Below, in pieces: positions 21,090 to 31,683 of a DNA stretch of 64,000 nt (position 1 is the stretch's first letter; each line of letters starts with the position of its first letter). This stretch comes from Coleofasciculaceae cyanobacterium. Lineage in GTDB: Bacteria > Cyanobacteriota > Cyanobacteriia > Cyanobacteriales > Xenococcaceae. Under the pieces are notes generated by a model, which saw only the letters and a list, made by a program, of their open reading frames with translations, did not search any database and had not been told where the DNA came from. The DNA is taken from NCBI GenBank assembly GCA_036703275.1, contig DATNPK010000089.1, forward strand, positions 124,001 to 188,000. Direction: 5' to 3'. The translations under genes and the position numbers were made by a program.

Positions 21090-21390
21090 ATTTGTTCAGC
21101 AATAAGTAAAATTGCGACAAAAACCAACATAAATATAATTTCTAATTTACTATAGAGAAATCTTAAATACGATGAGATTTGGCAAAATAAATCGATTGGG
21201 AAGTTTATAATATCAGCTTGAGAGCTAGTGATTCTCCGCCTTTGTTTGGCAGAGACGGCTTTAACTGTTGGTCAAGAAACGTCAAATTTATGGAGTCGCT
21301 TATTCATCCAAATTTTAGAGTGGCTTTCTACAGCTAAAAGTAATCTCAGCTCCGCTTGTATCGGAGTATGCTCAATAGTTTAAAACATCC
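21090..21390. other. 300-bp gap before the phosphatase gene
   Basis: No open frame of coding character. A small hairpin (CTCCG/CGGAG, 21350-21366) lies 25 bp before the phosphatase start codon and may affect its translation. Nothing else was seen. Confidence 0.4.
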
Positions 21391-23271
21391 ATGTCACACC
21401 CTGAGCTTAGAATTCAATGTTCGAGTCCTCATTGCGCAGCGTCTAACCCACTAGAAGCTAGTATTTGTGAACGATGTAGCACTCCAATAGTAAGACGTTA
21501 TTTGTGGAGCAATCAAAAGGCGATCGCTCCAGAGCAAGAGCAAACCTTAATCAGCGGTAGATACTTGGCGTTGAGCGAGCGCATATTTTTAGATACTCAA
21601 CCTAATCAGCCTCCAGTAACCTCAGAAGAAGTTCCTCCAGAAATCGTAGTTTATCTACAGCTCTTTTCTTGCTATCCTCATATTCCGCAAGCTTATGGTT
21701 TATTAGATGGGACAGATGCTTGGCTATTTGATTATGGTACTGTGCCAATTGATGCTGATACGGGGAAATTAATCGACCCACAACTTATTCCCCCAATCAA
21801 ACATTTATGGATTGAGGCAACACCTCTGCAACAACTCAATTGGCTCTGGCAAATCGCCAAATTATGGAATCCTTTGTTGGATAAAAATGTAGCATCTACT
21901 TTACTTAATCCCGATCTAATCAGAATTAATGGACAGCTAGTACAGCTATTGCAGCTCCACCCTGAGGACGAACATCCACCTAATCTTCGAGATTTAGGCG
22001 ATTTATGGTCGCAGTGGGCAGAAAATGCCCATCCTAATATTAAAAATGTCATAAATGAGCTTGCAGTGCGTTTAAAAACTGGCATAGTCGATCGAGCAAG
22101 TCAGGTAATTGCCGTTTTAGATCGTGCGATCGGTCTTTGTCGCAAAGCCAACCAGTATTCCTATCATATTTATGCTCTCAGTGATTCTGGACCTAGCCGA
22201 ACTAATAATGAAGATGCTGCTTACCCAGTTCATCCCCAGGAAATTTCAGGCTCGGAAAATGCCTTAGCAATTGTTTGTGATGGAGTCGGAGGTCATGATG
22301 GCGGAGAGATTGCCTCTGGAGAAACAATCAAATATTTACGCAGTAAAATCTCCAAACTAGCTTTAGAAGAGCAATACAGCTCCAGCCAAATGTTAGATAA
22401 ATTAGCCAAGTACATTAATGGGGCTAATGACATTATCAGCAAGCGCAATGATACCGAACAGCGTCAGGAAAGACAGCGCATGGGTACAACCCTAGTAATG
22501 GCTCTTTCTTACGCCCAAGAAATGTTTCTCGCTCACGTTGGTGATTCCCGAATTTATTGGATTACCCCTAATAGCTGCCATCAAATGACTATTGATGACG
22601 ATCTTGCCTCACGGGAGGTTCGTTTGGGGTATGCTTTGTATCGAGATTCTTTACAATACCCTTCGGCGGGAGCATTAATTCAGGCTATAGGAATGCGAGA
22701 TTCAGCGGCGCTTCATCCTAATCTGCAACGCTATATGATTGATGATGACTGCATTTTCTTGCTTTGTACTGACGGCTTGAGTGATTTTGATCGCGTAGAA
22801 CAACAGTGGCGACATAGTGTTTTACCAGTACTCGAAGGCAAACAAGATCTTGCCACTGCTGTTAAAGATTTAATTGCCCTTGCCAATGAGAAAAACGGTC
22901 ATGATAACGTCACCATAGCGCTGGTTCACAGTATGGTAAAGCCATCAACTAATGTTAGTGAAGTATCAGTTTCCTGGTCTGATGTCGAATTTGTGCTGGA
23001 TGAATCAACATTGTGGTCTAAAGCTAATATGACTAACTCTATTTTGCCAGACTCGACTGCTGTTGAGAGTTCACCAACAGAAACTGAAATTCCCGAACCG
23101 AAAATTGGCGAACCATTGCCAGCTAAAAAACAACCAAAATGGCTCAAGCCACTAATTTTGCTGCTGCTAATTTCAACCATCATCGGATTATTTGCTTATT
23201 ACTTGTTGCATGACAGAATAAATGACAAAGATAATAATCAGCTTGAGGGTCAAGATACGGAAATAAATTAG
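21391..23271 (+). CDS. Zinc-ribbon PP2C-type protein phosphatase, membrane-anchored
   Basis: A 626-residue protein. The N-terminal zinc ribbon uses Cys10, Cys15, Cys26 and Cys29. Residues about 50-245 form a region that looks like a degenerate kinase-like or adaptor domain without catalytic motifs. Residues about 260-510 are a PP2C domain with all metal-binding acidic motifs (TNNEDA, CDGVGGHDGG, HVGDSRIYW, CTDGLSDF, GHDNVT), so it should dephosphorylate Ser/Thr. An acidic linker leads to a transmembrane helix at about 588-605 (LILLLLISTIIGLFAYYLL), placing the catalytic part in the cytoplasm. The target is unknown. Confidence 0.85.
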   Translation: MSHPELRIQCSSPHCAASNPLEASICERCSTPIVRRYLWSNQKAIAPEQEQTLISGRYLALSERIFLDTQPNQPPVTSEEVPPEIVVYLQLFSCYPHIPQAYGLLDGTDAWLFDYGTVPIDADTGKLIDPQLIPPIKHLWIEATPLQQLNWLWQIAKLWNPLLDKNVASTLLNPDLIRINGQLVQLLQLHPEDEHPPNLRDLGDLWSQWAENAHPNIKNVINELAVRLKTGIVDRASQVIAVLDRAIGLCRKANQYSYHIYALSDSGPSRTNNEDAAYPVHPQEISGSENALAIVCDGVGGHDGGEIASGETIKYLRSKISKLALEEQYSSSQMLDKLAKYINGANDIISKRNDTEQRQERQRMGTTLVMALSYAQEMFLAHVGDSRIYWITPNSCHQMTIDDDLASREVRLGYALYRDSLQYPSAGALIQAIGMRDSAALHPNLQRYMIDDDCIFLLCTDGLSDFDRVEQQWRHSVLPVLEGKQDLATAVKDLIALANEKNGHDNVTIALVHSMVKPSTNVSEVSVSWSDVEFVLDESTLWSKANMTNSILPDSTAVESSPTETEIPEPKIGEPLPAKKQPKWLKPLILLLLISTIIGLFAYYLLHDRINDKDNNQLEGQDTEIN

Positions 23272-23380
23272 TAATTTTTAGCAGTTCATCTATCTCAAAT
23301 TAGACTGAAGAATTAGAAAATATTAAAATTGCTGTTGATTGTTATCTTGGTAAATATTTGAGCAAATAAATAATTGCGAT

Positions 23381-24160
23381 ATGTTTTGGTACAGTGGCAA
23401 ATTAATTAATTCTGAGCAAATCCAGCTCGATATTGATGAGCCAGGGTTATGCTACGGAGCAACAGCTTTCACCACCATGAGGGTATATAATCATTCCCTT
23501 CAACATCCTCTCACCTGTTGGCAAGCTCATGGCGATCGCCTTAATCTTACTCTTCAAGCATTTAACTGGCGACAACCAAACTGGCAGCAGCTACAACGAG
23601 GAGCAGAGCTAATGCTACAACATTTTCCGATTCTTCGTATGGCGGTATTTCCCAACGGTAAAGAATGGATTGCAGGACGTAGCTTACCGCCTGAACTTAA
23701 ACAACGCCAAACCAAAGGTATTACAGCCTGGATTGCCAAAGAGCCTATATATAGAAGAGATTTAGCTCAATATAAAACTGGTAATTATTTATCTGCTTAT
23801 TTAGCTCGCGATCGAGCATTAAATTCAAATGCTCAAGAAGCTATCTTGATTGATGCTCAGGGTAACTGGCTAGAAACTAGTACTGGTAATCTTTGGGGGT
23901 GGAGAGATGACTGTTGGTACACTCCTTGTCTAAGTTCTGGGATTCTACCAGGTATTGCGCGATCGCGCTGGCTCAGTTTTCTGAGAGAGAATAAAATCGA
24001 AGTCATCGAAAATGTCTGGACTCCCGAATTTAGCCAAAGTTTAGCAGCTTTAGCTTATAGCAATTGTGTAGTAGACATGATTCCAATCACCACAGTTCTC
24101 AATTCAAATTACCAGGTGCGTTATTTACGTCAACTGCCTTTAAGCTCTAACATTAGCTGA
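23381..24160 (+). CDS. Class-IV aminotransferase, probable aminodeoxychorismate lyase
   Basis: A 259-residue fold-type IV PLP enzyme. The PLP lysine is in QYKTGNYL, and the conserved Glu with phosphate-binding residues is in ETSTGNLWGW; LSSGILPGIAR follows. The short length and the N-terminal FWYSGKLI suggest 4-amino-4-deoxychorismate lyase (PabC), which makes p-aminobenzoate for folate. Branched-chain or D-amino-acid transaminase activity cannot be excluded by eye. It stands alone and converges on hmpF. Confidence 0.75.
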   Translation: MFWYSGKLINSEQIQLDIDEPGLCYGATAFTTMRVYNHSLQHPLTCWQAHGDRLNLTLQAFNWRQPNWQQLQRGAELMLQHFPILRMAVFPNGKEWIAGRSLPPELKQRQTKGITAWIAKEPIYRRDLAQYKTGNYLSAYLARDRALNSNAQEAILIDAQGNWLETSTGNLWGWRDDCWYTPCLSSGILPGIARSRWLSFLRENKIEVIENVWTPEFSQSLAALAYSNCVVDMIPITTVLNSNYQVRYLRQLPLSSNIS

Positions 24161-24192
24161 GCAAAAATAGCATTACCAGAGCAGATAAAACT

Positions 24193-25914
24193 TTAAGCAA
24201 CCGTTAATTCATTAATAATTTGCTCAATTTTAGCCAAAGCGTTATGAGGATTATTTTCCGCGTAAGTTACCATCGACTGCTCCATAACTGCAACTTGCTC
24301 GCCCACAGCATCTAAAGCATCCTGCAAAGGCTTTAGCTTTTGTTGATAAAAATCAATTTGGGACTGCATTTGAACGATGCTCAAATTTAATTTATGCCAA
24401 CTATTTTGTTGTTGCTCTATTTCTGACTCTAATTGTCTTTTTTGAGCTTTTTGTTGAGCTAACTTAGTTTCTAACCCCTTAATACTCTGCTCTATTTGTG
24501 CTATCTCTCCCAATAGCTCTTGTTGTTGTCGTTGCAGCTTTTGCTGTTGTTTTTCTAAACCTTCTTTGATGGGAGTTAAATCTATATCTTGAATCTCAGA
24601 CTCCAAATCAAAGTCAATTATTCCTTGACGGCGTTTTAAGACTCGAGAATGTTGCAGCAATACATTGTGCCTTTCTTTGAGAGAGCGACGCTGACCGACC
24701 AAAGTTTGATCCAGCATCTTTTTGGCTTCCCTTTCATCAGCTAACTCCTGTTCTAAAGTCAGACGCTCAAAATCTCCTGCGGCAACCATCTTAGCTTCGA
24801 GTTCTTCTACGGCTTTGCATTGCCAACCTAACTCTTCCTCTTGGTCATTGACAAATCTGGCTACCTTTTCTAGGTCTTGCTTCAAACTCTCAACCCTAGT
24901 CTCTAAATTTGGTAAAGGCATATTCTCCAGTTCGCCGAGATTAATCTTCCCTCCCCCATCAGAATCAGCTTCAGAACCCGAAAGCATCTGTAACATGGTG
25001 TTTTGAGCTTCTGATTGCAGATTGAGAAACTGAGTTAATTCATGTTTAACTTCTAAAGACTTTTGTTCTATACTCAGCTGTTGTTCCGCTTTAGCAATAT
25101 ATTCTTCTAAAGATTTTACTTGCTGTTTTTTCTCTGATAATCCTGCTGTTAAATTGTCCAGATTTTGACGTGAGGTCTGGATATCTTCGCTGCTTTGCGC
25201 CAAATTTTGCCAATGAGGCTGTAAAATTTGCTGTTGCTGTTTGACCGCTGCTGCTGCCAAATTCATCTTATCTTGAAGAGAACTAGTAGAATCGTTGGCA
25301 GCAGAAATAGCTGCTAATTGTGTTTTGATTTCCTGGGCGTGATCTCGATCTAAAACTTTGGCTTGTTTTAACTGCTCCTCTAAATTTTGTTGTTGACCCC
25401 GCAATTGTGCCCAAGCACCTTCTAGATTCGTGCTTTTAGCTGCAAATTCAGCTCTCATCTTTTCGGTTTCTGTTTGAGCGATCGCAATTTCTGAGCGTTG
25501 TTGCTCAAACTGTTTAAACTCCTCTTCCATCTGCTCTACCTGTTCCAGACGAGTTTCCATCTCTATCTGTCGTCGGCTTAATTCTTCACTTTGAATTGCT
25601 AAAGACTCTTTCCACTGGTCAATTTCTTGTTCTTGATCGTGAGTTTTTTCTAACAGGCGAGAGAAATTTTTGAGTACGCCAATAATTTTTTGCGAGGCTG
25701 ATTCTATCTTTCCCTGTATTTGGCGGTTAACACCTAAGTTAACCACGACCATAGCTCCATCACCAAAGTCGTTAGCTTCTTCAGTAGTAACTGATTCATT
25801 ATTAATCAGGATCCAGCTTTGATCGTTTCGCTGACAGGCTATGAGCTTTAGCTTAGTCTCCACACCACCCATAAAACCTTTACTCTGTTTTTGTATTTCC
25901 GCCAGATATAGCAC
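24193..25914 (-). CDS. hmpF: Pilus motility taxis protein HmpF
   Basis: A 573-residue protein with a compact N-terminal domain (about residues 1-80, MLYLAEIQKQ, ELKLIACQRND type) followed by a very long coiled coil (about 85-560) rich in Gln, Glu and Lys. This layout and the N-terminal sequence match cyanobacterial HmpF, which in Nostoc punctiforme is needed for type IV pilus extrusion and hormogonium motility and sits beside the hmp chemotaxis genes. Here too it lies next to a CheY-CheW-MCP set, transcribed divergently across a 629-bp spacer. The start is GTG at 25914. Confidence 0.8.
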   Translation of the reverse strand: MLYLAEIQKQSKGFMGGVETKLKLIACQRNDQSWILINNESVTTEEANDFGDGAMVVVNLGVNRQIQGKIESASQKIIGVLKNFSRLLEKTHDQEQEIDQWKESLAIQSEELSRRQIEMETRLEQVEQMEEEFKQFEQQRSEIAIAQTETEKMRAEFAAKSTNLEGAWAQLRGQQQNLEEQLKQAKVLDRDHAQEIKTQLAAISAANDSTSSLQDKMNLAAAAVKQQQQILQPHWQNLAQSSEDIQTSRQNLDNLTAGLSEKKQQVKSLEEYIAKAEQQLSIEQKSLEVKHELTQFLNLQSEAQNTMLQMLSGSEADSDGGGKINLGELENMPLPNLETRVESLKQDLEKVARFVNDQEEELGWQCKAVEELEAKMVAAGDFERLTLEQELADEREAKKMLDQTLVGQRRSLKERHNVLLQHSRVLKRRQGIIDFDLESEIQDIDLTPIKEGLEKQQQKLQRQQQELLGEIAQIEQSIKGLETKLAQQKAQKRQLESEIEQQQNSWHKLNLSIVQMQSQIDFYQQKLKPLQDALDAVGEQVAVMEQSMVTYAENNPHNALAKIEQIINELTVA

Positions 25915-26543
25915 TATGCGCCTTCCTCTTGATTTCTTCTGTGCAGGAACTCAGAAAAATTAAGCTTTTCCAGTTTACTGCCGATTTATTAAAATAACCA
26001 GATTAAATTAAATTCAAATCTGACCCACAATTTGCCAATTAATTAATTGGCTATTTTTAGCATAACCAGCAACCTAATTGGTTGCCAAGATTTTTTAATT
26101 AACTAATTTTTGATCGCAGCAATAGCCGTCAGCAATAATTTATTTTGAATAGTAAGATTGCAATCATACTTCTGTTATTTATACTCAGCATAAATATGAG
26201 TTAAATAGTTGAATTCAACTTGATAAAAGCTCAATCATAATCTATAAAATAGCTGATTTTCTCCGTAAATAACATATTTACAGATTTATGAGATTACCAA
26301 ATAGTCACGATTCAATTAAATTGAGCGGTAAGCAATTTAACTAAAAAGTAAAGCTAGCTTGAATTATGTTGATCGTGACATGGCGATCGGTCAAAAAGTA
26401 GAGTATATTCTGAAGCGGATAGGTTACCAATCAAATAAATTTATTCATACGTAAACGAATTTGGGTAGAAATTTAACTTTCATTAATTTAATGATTTGCC
26501 AAGTAGACTTAAGTTAAGTATGACTTTTCGTAGATAGCGTGTT
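25915..26543. other. 629-bp divergent spacer between hmpF and the CheY gene
   Basis: AT-rich, no coding frame. It holds a perfect 18-bp palindrome GCCAATTAATTAATTGGC at 26034-26051 and, 18 bp on, a plus-strand hairpin with T run (26069-26096). Both could mark regulation of the divergent taxis genes or a short RNA; no promoter is obvious. Confidence 0.5.
26069..26096 (+). terminator. Orphan terminator-like hairpin upstream of the CheY gene
   Basis: GCAACC (26069-26074) pairs with GGTTGC (26080-26085) and is followed, after five bases, by six T. There is no plus-strand gene just upstream, so it may end a small RNA or attenuate the taxis operon. Confidence 0.35.
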
Positions 26544-26909
26544 ATGAGCAAAGTTCTAATCGTAGAAGATAGTCTGGCGCAAAGACAAATGATTTCCGAT
26601 CTCCTCAAAGGTAGCGGTCTTAAAGTAACTGTTGCTTGCGATGGAGTTGAAGCTTTAGAGCATCTAGAAACATTAAATCCTGACATAGTGGTTATGGACA
26701 TTGTCATGCCCAGAATGAATGGCTATGAATTGTGTCGTCGCTTAAAATCAGATCCTAAAACTCAAAATGTTCCAGTCGTTATGTGTTCTTCCAAAGGAGA
26801 AGAATTTGATCGCTACTGGGGCATGAAACAGGGTGCAGATGCTTATATTGCCAAACCTTTTCAACCAGTCGAATTAATCGGTACTGTCAAACAATTGCTT
26901 CGAGCCTGA
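26544..26909 (+). CDS. CheY-type single-domain response regulator (HmpB/PilH-like)
   Basis: A 121-residue receiver domain. The acidic pocket is in VEDS, the phosphorylated Asp in VMDIVMPRMNGYE, the conserved Ser in CSSKGEEFDR and the Lys in AKPFQP. The SKGEEFDRYWGMKQGADAY stretch is typical of the PilH/PixH/HmpB proteins next to cyanobacterial taxis operons. It would be phosphorylated by a CheA and act on pilus motors. First gene of a CheY-CheW-MCP row. Confidence 0.9.
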   Translation: MSKVLIVEDSLAQRQMISDLLKGSGLKVTVACDGVEALEHLETLNPDIVVMDIVMPRMNGYELCRRLKSDPKTQNVPVVMCSSKGEEFDRYWGMKQGADAYIAKPFQPVELIGTVKQLLRA

Positions 26910-26968
26910 ATCACAATTATTTTTGATGATACAGTTAGCAGTCTCAAATAATATTTACAAAAAATCTT

Positions 26969-27496
26969 ATGGTTACTAATCCAGAACTGTATACCGACAG
27001 TGGTCTAGATTTATCTCTAGACATCAAGCCATTAGAAAATCCTGATGGCGAACTTCATCTGCGCTTTTATTTGCCATCAGGGGAGGCTTGTGCTTTTCCC
27101 GCTACAGGTATAGCGGAGGTGATGCAACAAACGCCCGATCAAATTGCCCCGATTCCTAACGCTTCTCCTTTATTATTGGGAACAATAAACTTACGAGGAA
27201 GAGTAATCTGGGTTGCCGATCTCGGTCAGTTTTTGGGGGATAGTGTCGCTTTAAAAACCGACCGTCCAGCAATTCCGGTAATTGCCATTGAAGAGCAAGA
27301 GCAAATTATCGGTTTGGCAATCAGCAGTATTGGCGATATGGATTGGTTAGATGTAGAACAATTAGAAATTTATCAACCTTTAGCCGATAGAATGGCTCCT
27401 TTTGTTCAGGCTCAATGGCAGCCCGAAGATGAAAATTTAATTGTAAATTTATTAGATCCAGGAAAAATTTTACGGTCTGCACGATGGGCAACCTAG
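26969..27496 (+). CDS. CheW-domain adaptor (HmpC/PilI-like)
   Basis: A 175-residue CheW domain protein that couples an MCP to a CheA kinase. The fold is seen from the segment FYLPSGEACAFPATGIAEVM, the LLGTINLRGRVIWVADLGQFLG core and the VIAIEEQEQIIGLAI strand. It starts 59 bp after the CheY gene and is followed by the MCP, consistent with one transcript. Confidence 0.9.
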   Translation: MVTNPELYTDSGLDLSLDIKPLENPDGELHLRFYLPSGEACAFPATGIAEVMQQTPDQIAPIPNASPLLLGTINLRGRVIWVADLGQFLGDSVALKTDRPAIPVIAIEEQEQIIGLAISSIGDMDWLDVEQLEIYQPLADRMAPFVQAQWQPEDENLIVNLLDPGKILRSARWAT

Positions 27497-27694
27497 TTAC
27501 ACCGAAGAGTCAATCATTCAATCAATGCTTAAGTTGAAACTTATACCTAATTCAGCAATATTGAAGAAAATATCATTATTACCTTAGTTTTTTATTTCTA
27601 TAAACTTACGGTCATCATCAGAGTCAAATCACAGAGTAACTATCACTGGTCAGCACAAGCAACTAAAATTTAGATTAATTTGGCAAGAAGCATA

Positions 27695-30259
27695 ATGGCA
27701 TCAGGAACTAACTATTCACAGGAATACGGGCAAGCAGAAAAAGCCTATTTAGAAAGTAATTTTGCTCAAGCAGCAGAAATAATCGATCATTTAGTTGATG
27801 AATTTCCCAACGATCCAAATGTCTTGTTGCTGCGGGGTCATATTTATTGTTATGGATTCCAAAACTATGATCTGGCGAAACACCAGTATGAAAGGGTTTT
27901 AAATCTTAGCGAAAAGCAAGATTTACTCGATTTTGCTCACAGTGGGATCGAACAGGTAGAGCAACTTCAACAACAGTCAGAATCAGCATTAACTATTGAT
28001 GAAGATCACCTAGAGCTGACACAAATGAGCGATGAAGAGGATGTTGACGAGATTGAAGATTTGATTGGCATTGATTTTCCTGACGAAGATATAATCGTTG
28101 AAGATTTTGATAGCGGGGGTTTTGTTCCTGAGCAGGATTATGAGACTGTTGATGATCTTGCGAGTATCGACTCGGACATCGATGATAGCTTTATTTCTGG
28201 GGGAGAAGACTCCTATGGCAATCCTTTCGCCGAAGATGTAGATGTCAACCTAGAAAATATAGCTCCTATTAATGAATACGATCGCTCCGAAGATCCTTTT
28301 GCTCAGTTTGAAACTGAATCAGCTTCCGTGTCGGCAAAATTGCCAGCACAAGAGCCTATAGACGTTCATACTAGCTCTACCTTTATAGATGATGATGACC
28401 TGCCCGATTATACCGCCGAAGACTTTGCCGTCGATCAAAGCGAATATGAAAATGATGATGATGACAGTTCTGAACTAGAAATTGATACTGTTTTAACTGA
28501 ACCGTTCTCGATGGGAGGTGAGGAACACTATGGCGTGGAGGATATTGCCGAACAAGAGGGTTTAGATTATCAGGACGAACTAGAATTTGATGAAATTGAC
28601 AGTAGCTTTTTTGATTTGGAAGAACTCGAGCAAGGTCTTCCAGATACTGGATTATTTAACGTAGATGAAGAACCGATTAGCGCTAGTTTAAACACTACTA
28701 ATGATTTCGTTTTAGAACCAAACCCGATTCCATCTGAAGAAGTTGCTGTTAGTGAATTGAGTTCAGGTGCAACAACATTTGCTAAAGCAAAGGAAGAGCC
28801 ACAGATAGAAGTCAAGCAAGGAAATTTAGGCAACTTCATTAATGCTCCGATTCAGAAAAAACAGCTAATTACTGCTGGAATAACCGGGCTGGTCTCGGCG
28901 ATCGCCGTTTTGCTCATTGGTCTAATCGGCTCTAATATCGCTGCGCGTCAAAATCCTGACCGAACCATCGCAGGAGTTCAAAATAGCTTTTTATTAGCTT
29001 TGATTGCTGGATTATCGAGCGCGGGAACAACAGCAGCACTGGGTAACATTACAGCCAAACATATCACCAAAGCCAGCCAGGATTTACAAAATCAGTTTGA
29101 TGATGTTTATCAGGGTAATCTTAACGCTAAAGCAACCGTATATTCCCAAGATGAATTTGGACAATTAGCCTCTGGCTTTAACCGCATGACTAGAGTAATT
29201 CTGACTACTACTCAGGAAGCTCAAAGAAGAGCCGAGGAAACTGAACAGGCAAAAGAAGATCTTCAACGTCAAGTAATTCGTTTACTAGATGATGTAGAAG
29301 GTGCAGCCAGAGGAGATTTAACGGTTCAAGCAACCGTAACCGCCGACGTACTAGGAGCTGTTGCCGATGCTTTCAACTTAACGATTCAGAGTCTGCGAGA
29401 GATTGTCCGTCAGGTAAAAGAGGCTGCCGAACAGGTAAACCAAAGCTCTACCGATAGTGAGTTGTTTGCTCGTAATCAGTCTAGTGAAGCCTTGCGGATG
29501 GCCGAAGAATTAGCAGTTACCTTGAATTCGGTACAGATGATGACTGAATCTATCGAGAGGGTAGCAGATAATGCGCGTGAAGCAGAAGAAGTTGCTCGTT
29601 CGTCTTCAGTCACTGCTCTCAAAGGCGGTAAAGCAGTAGAACGAACCGTGTCGGGAATCTTCCAGATTAGAGAAACCGTATCAGAAACAGCCCGTAAAGT
29701 AAAACGATTAGCCGAAGCTTCTCAAGAAATCTCGAAAATTGTGCTTTTAATCTCGCAAATTGCCGAAAGAACCAACCAGCTGGCTCTTAATGCTTCAATC
29801 CAGGCGGCTAAAGCTGGCGAAGCTGGTCGGGGTTTTGCCGTAGTTGCCGATGAAGTCAGACAGCTAGCGGATAGATCTGGTAAATCTTTAAAAGAAATTG
29901 AGCAAATTGTACTCCAGATTCAAAGTGAAACTGGCTCGGTTATGACCGCTATGGAAGAAGGTATTCAGGAAGTAATCGACGTAACCGAAAGAGCAGAACA
30001 AGCCAAAACTGCTCTCGAAGATATTATTCAGGTATCTAATCGGATTGATGTCTTAGTGCGTTCAATTACTGCTGATACAGTCGAACAAAGAGAAAACTCT
30101 CGTGCCGTAGCTCAGGTAATGCAGTCGGTAGAGTTAACTGCTCAAGCCACATCTCAAGAATCACAACGGGTTGGTGGTGCGCTACAAAGCCTAGTAGGAA
30201 TTGCTCGCGGTTTGCTTTCTTCAGTCGAAAGATTCCGTATTGATAAAGGCGAAGAATAA
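27695..30259 (+). CDS. Methyl-accepting chemotaxis protein with TPR and acidic N-terminus
   Basis: An 855-residue taxis receptor. Residues about 5-85 are TPR-like; residues about 95-375 are very acidic and probably disordered. Two transmembrane helices (about 390-412 and 430-450) are joined by only some 17 residues, so there is almost no periplasmic sensor. A HAMP domain follows, then the coiled signalling hairpin with a tip reading [25 protein letters not shown]. Input therefore probably comes from inside, through the TPR and acidic parts. The ATG at 27695 is preferred over TTG at 27680. It belongs to the PilJ/HmpD type. No CheA gene follows; pdhA is next. Confidence 0.9.
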   Translation: MASGTNYSQEYGQAEKAYLESNFAQAAEIIDHLVDEFPNDPNVLLLRGHIYCYGFQNYDLAKHQYERVLNLSEKQDLLDFAHSGIEQVEQLQQQSESALTIDEDHLELTQMSDEEDVDEIEDLIGIDFPDEDIIVEDFDSGGFVPEQDYETVDDLASIDSDIDDSFISGGEDSYGNPFAEDVDVNLENIAPINEYDRSEDPFAQFETESASVSAKLPAQEPIDVHTSSTFIDDDDLPDYTAEDFAVDQSEYENDDDDSSELEIDTVLTEPFSMGGEEHYGVEDIAEQEGLDYQDELEFDEIDSSFFDLEELEQGLPDTGLFNVDEEPISASLNTTNDFVLEPNPIPSEEVAVSELSSGATTFAKAKEEPQIEVKQGNLGNFINAPIQKKQLITAGITGLVSAIAVLLIGLIGSNIAARQNPDRTIAGVQNSFLLALIAGLSSAGTTAALGNITAKHITKASQDLQNQFDDVYQGNLNAKATVYSQDEFGQLASGFNRMTRVILTTTQEAQRRAEETEQAKEDLQRQVIRLLDDVEGAARGDLTVQATVTADVLGAVADAFNLTIQSLREIVRQVKEAAEQVNQSSTDSELFARNQSSEALRMAEELAVTLNSVQMMTESIERVADNAREAEEVARSSSVTALKGGKAVERTVSGIFQIRETVSETARKVKRLAEASQEISKIVLLISQIAERTNQLALNASIQAAKAGEAGRGFAVVADEVRQLADRSGKSLKEIEQIVLQIQSETGSVMTAMEEGIQEVIDVTERAEQAKTALEDIIQVSNRIDVLVRSITADTVEQRENSRAVAQVMQSVELTAQATSQESQRVGGALQSLVGIARGLLSSVERFRIDKGEE

Positions 30260-30374
30260 AGTAATTATCTAATTCTCAATTTTAAGGCTTTTTAGTAGTC
30301 TGTCAAGCTCCTCTTTCGCCCACTGGAATTTTATGATTCAATAGAGTTTTGCGCCTTTATTTGTAAACTGCTTT

Positions 30375-31406
30375 ATGTGTGCCGAAAGAACCTTACCCCA
30401 ATTTGATTCTACCTCTGTCAAGATTACTCAGGAAGAGGGATTAATTCTGTATGAGGATATGGTTTTAGGACGCTTATTTGAAGATAAGTGTGCTGAAATG
30501 TATTATCGAGGCAAAATGTTTGGCTTTGTCCACCTTTACAACGGTCAGGAAGCTGTCTCTTCAGGTATTGTCAAAGCATTGCGAGCCAAAGGTGATTATG
30601 TTTGTAGTACGTATCGCGATCATGTTCATGCCCTAAGTGCTGGAGTACCAGCCAAAGAAGTAATGGCAGAACTATTTGGCAAAGAGACTGGGTGCAGTAA
30701 AGGTCGTGGTGGTTCGATGCATATGTTTTCTGCCGAGCATGGGCTTTTAGGAGGTTATGCTTTTGTGGCAGAAGGTATTCCCGTAGCGACAGGCGCAGCT
30801 TTTCAAAGCAAATATCGGCGCGAAGCAATGGGAGAGGCTGATTCTGATGCGGTTGCAGTTTGTTTTTTTGGTGATGGAGCAAGCAACAACGGTCAGTTTT
30901 TTGAATGTTTGAACATGGCAGCCCTCTGGAAATTACCGATTATTTATGTAGTAGAAAATAACAAATGGGCGATCGGCATGGCTCATGCGCGCGCAACTTC
31001 TCAGCCCGAAATTTACCAAAAAGCCAGCGTATTTAATATGGCAGGTTATGAAGTTGACGGAATGGATGTTTTAGCCGTGAATACTTTAGCTAAAGAAGCC
31101 GTAGCCCGCGCCCGCGCTGGAGAAGGACCTACTTTGATTGAGGCTTTGACCTATCGCTTCCGAGGTCATTCTTTGGCCGATCCAGACGAGCTTCGAGATC
31201 CTCAAGAAAAAGAATTTTGGGGCAAGCGCGATCCAATTAAGAAATTTGCTACCTATTTGATCGAGCAAGACTTAGCCACAGCCGAAGAGCTAAAAGAGAT
31301 CGCTCGCCAAGTTTCAGCAACTATAGATGAAGCGGTTAAATTTGCTGAAAGTAGTCCTGAACCAAGTCCTAATGATTTGCACCATTATATTTTTGCCGAG
31401 GACTGA
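30375..31406 (+). CDS. pdhA: Pyruvate dehydrogenase E1 component, alpha subunit
   Basis: Thiamine-diphosphate-dependent alpha subunit of the pyruvate dehydrogenase complex, which makes acetyl-CoA. The TPP motif is seen as GDGASNNGQ to [10 protein letters not shown], and the phosphorylation-loop equivalent [14 protein letters not shown] is conserved. The 343-residue length is usual. The beta subunit gene is not adjacent, which is normal in cyanobacteria. The gene ends six bases before a strong perfect hairpin. Confidence 0.96.
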   Translation: MCAERTLPQFDSTSVKITQEEGLILYEDMVLGRLFEDKCAEMYYRGKMFGFVHLYNGQEAVSSGIVKALRAKGDYVCSTYRDHVHALSAGVPAKEVMAELFGKETGCSKGRGGSMHMFSAEHGLLGGYAFVAEGIPVATGAAFQSKYRREAMGEADSDAVAVCFFGDGASNNGQFFECLNMAALWKLPIIYVVENNKWAIGMAHARATSQPEIYQKASVFNMAGYEVDGMDVLAVNTLAKEAVARARAGEGPTLIEALTYRFRGHSLADPDELRDPQEKEFWGKRDPIKKFATYLIEQDLATAEELKEIARQVSATIDEAVKFAESSPEPSPNDLHHYIFAED

Positions 31407-31411
31407 ACATA

Positions 31412-31437
31412 CCTTGTTTAAAGGAGTTTAAACAAGG
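31412..31437 (+). terminator. Terminator-like hairpin after pdhA
   Basis: A perfect 11-bp inverted repeat (CCTTGTTTAAA with TTTAAACAAGG) around GGAG starts six bases past the pdhA stop. The following tract is only moderately T-rich, so termination may be partial. Confidence 0.6.
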
Positions 31438-31683
31438 TTGTCTGCTTTTATTCCGTCTGGTCATCAGCGATCGCCCTTGATAAAATTAGAGAGTGAGCCA
31501 AATATGGCGATCGCTTTGTTGGAAAAGCTGTTTAAATGCTCTGTAGCTGATTAAGTTATTAAGTTAAAAATATACACCTGTCAAAATATAACCCGATCGT
31601 CCATAACAACTAAGTGTTAATTGCCTACATCCTAAACAATGTCAGAATAAATAAATACACGAATTGCATCTATCTAACTTATT

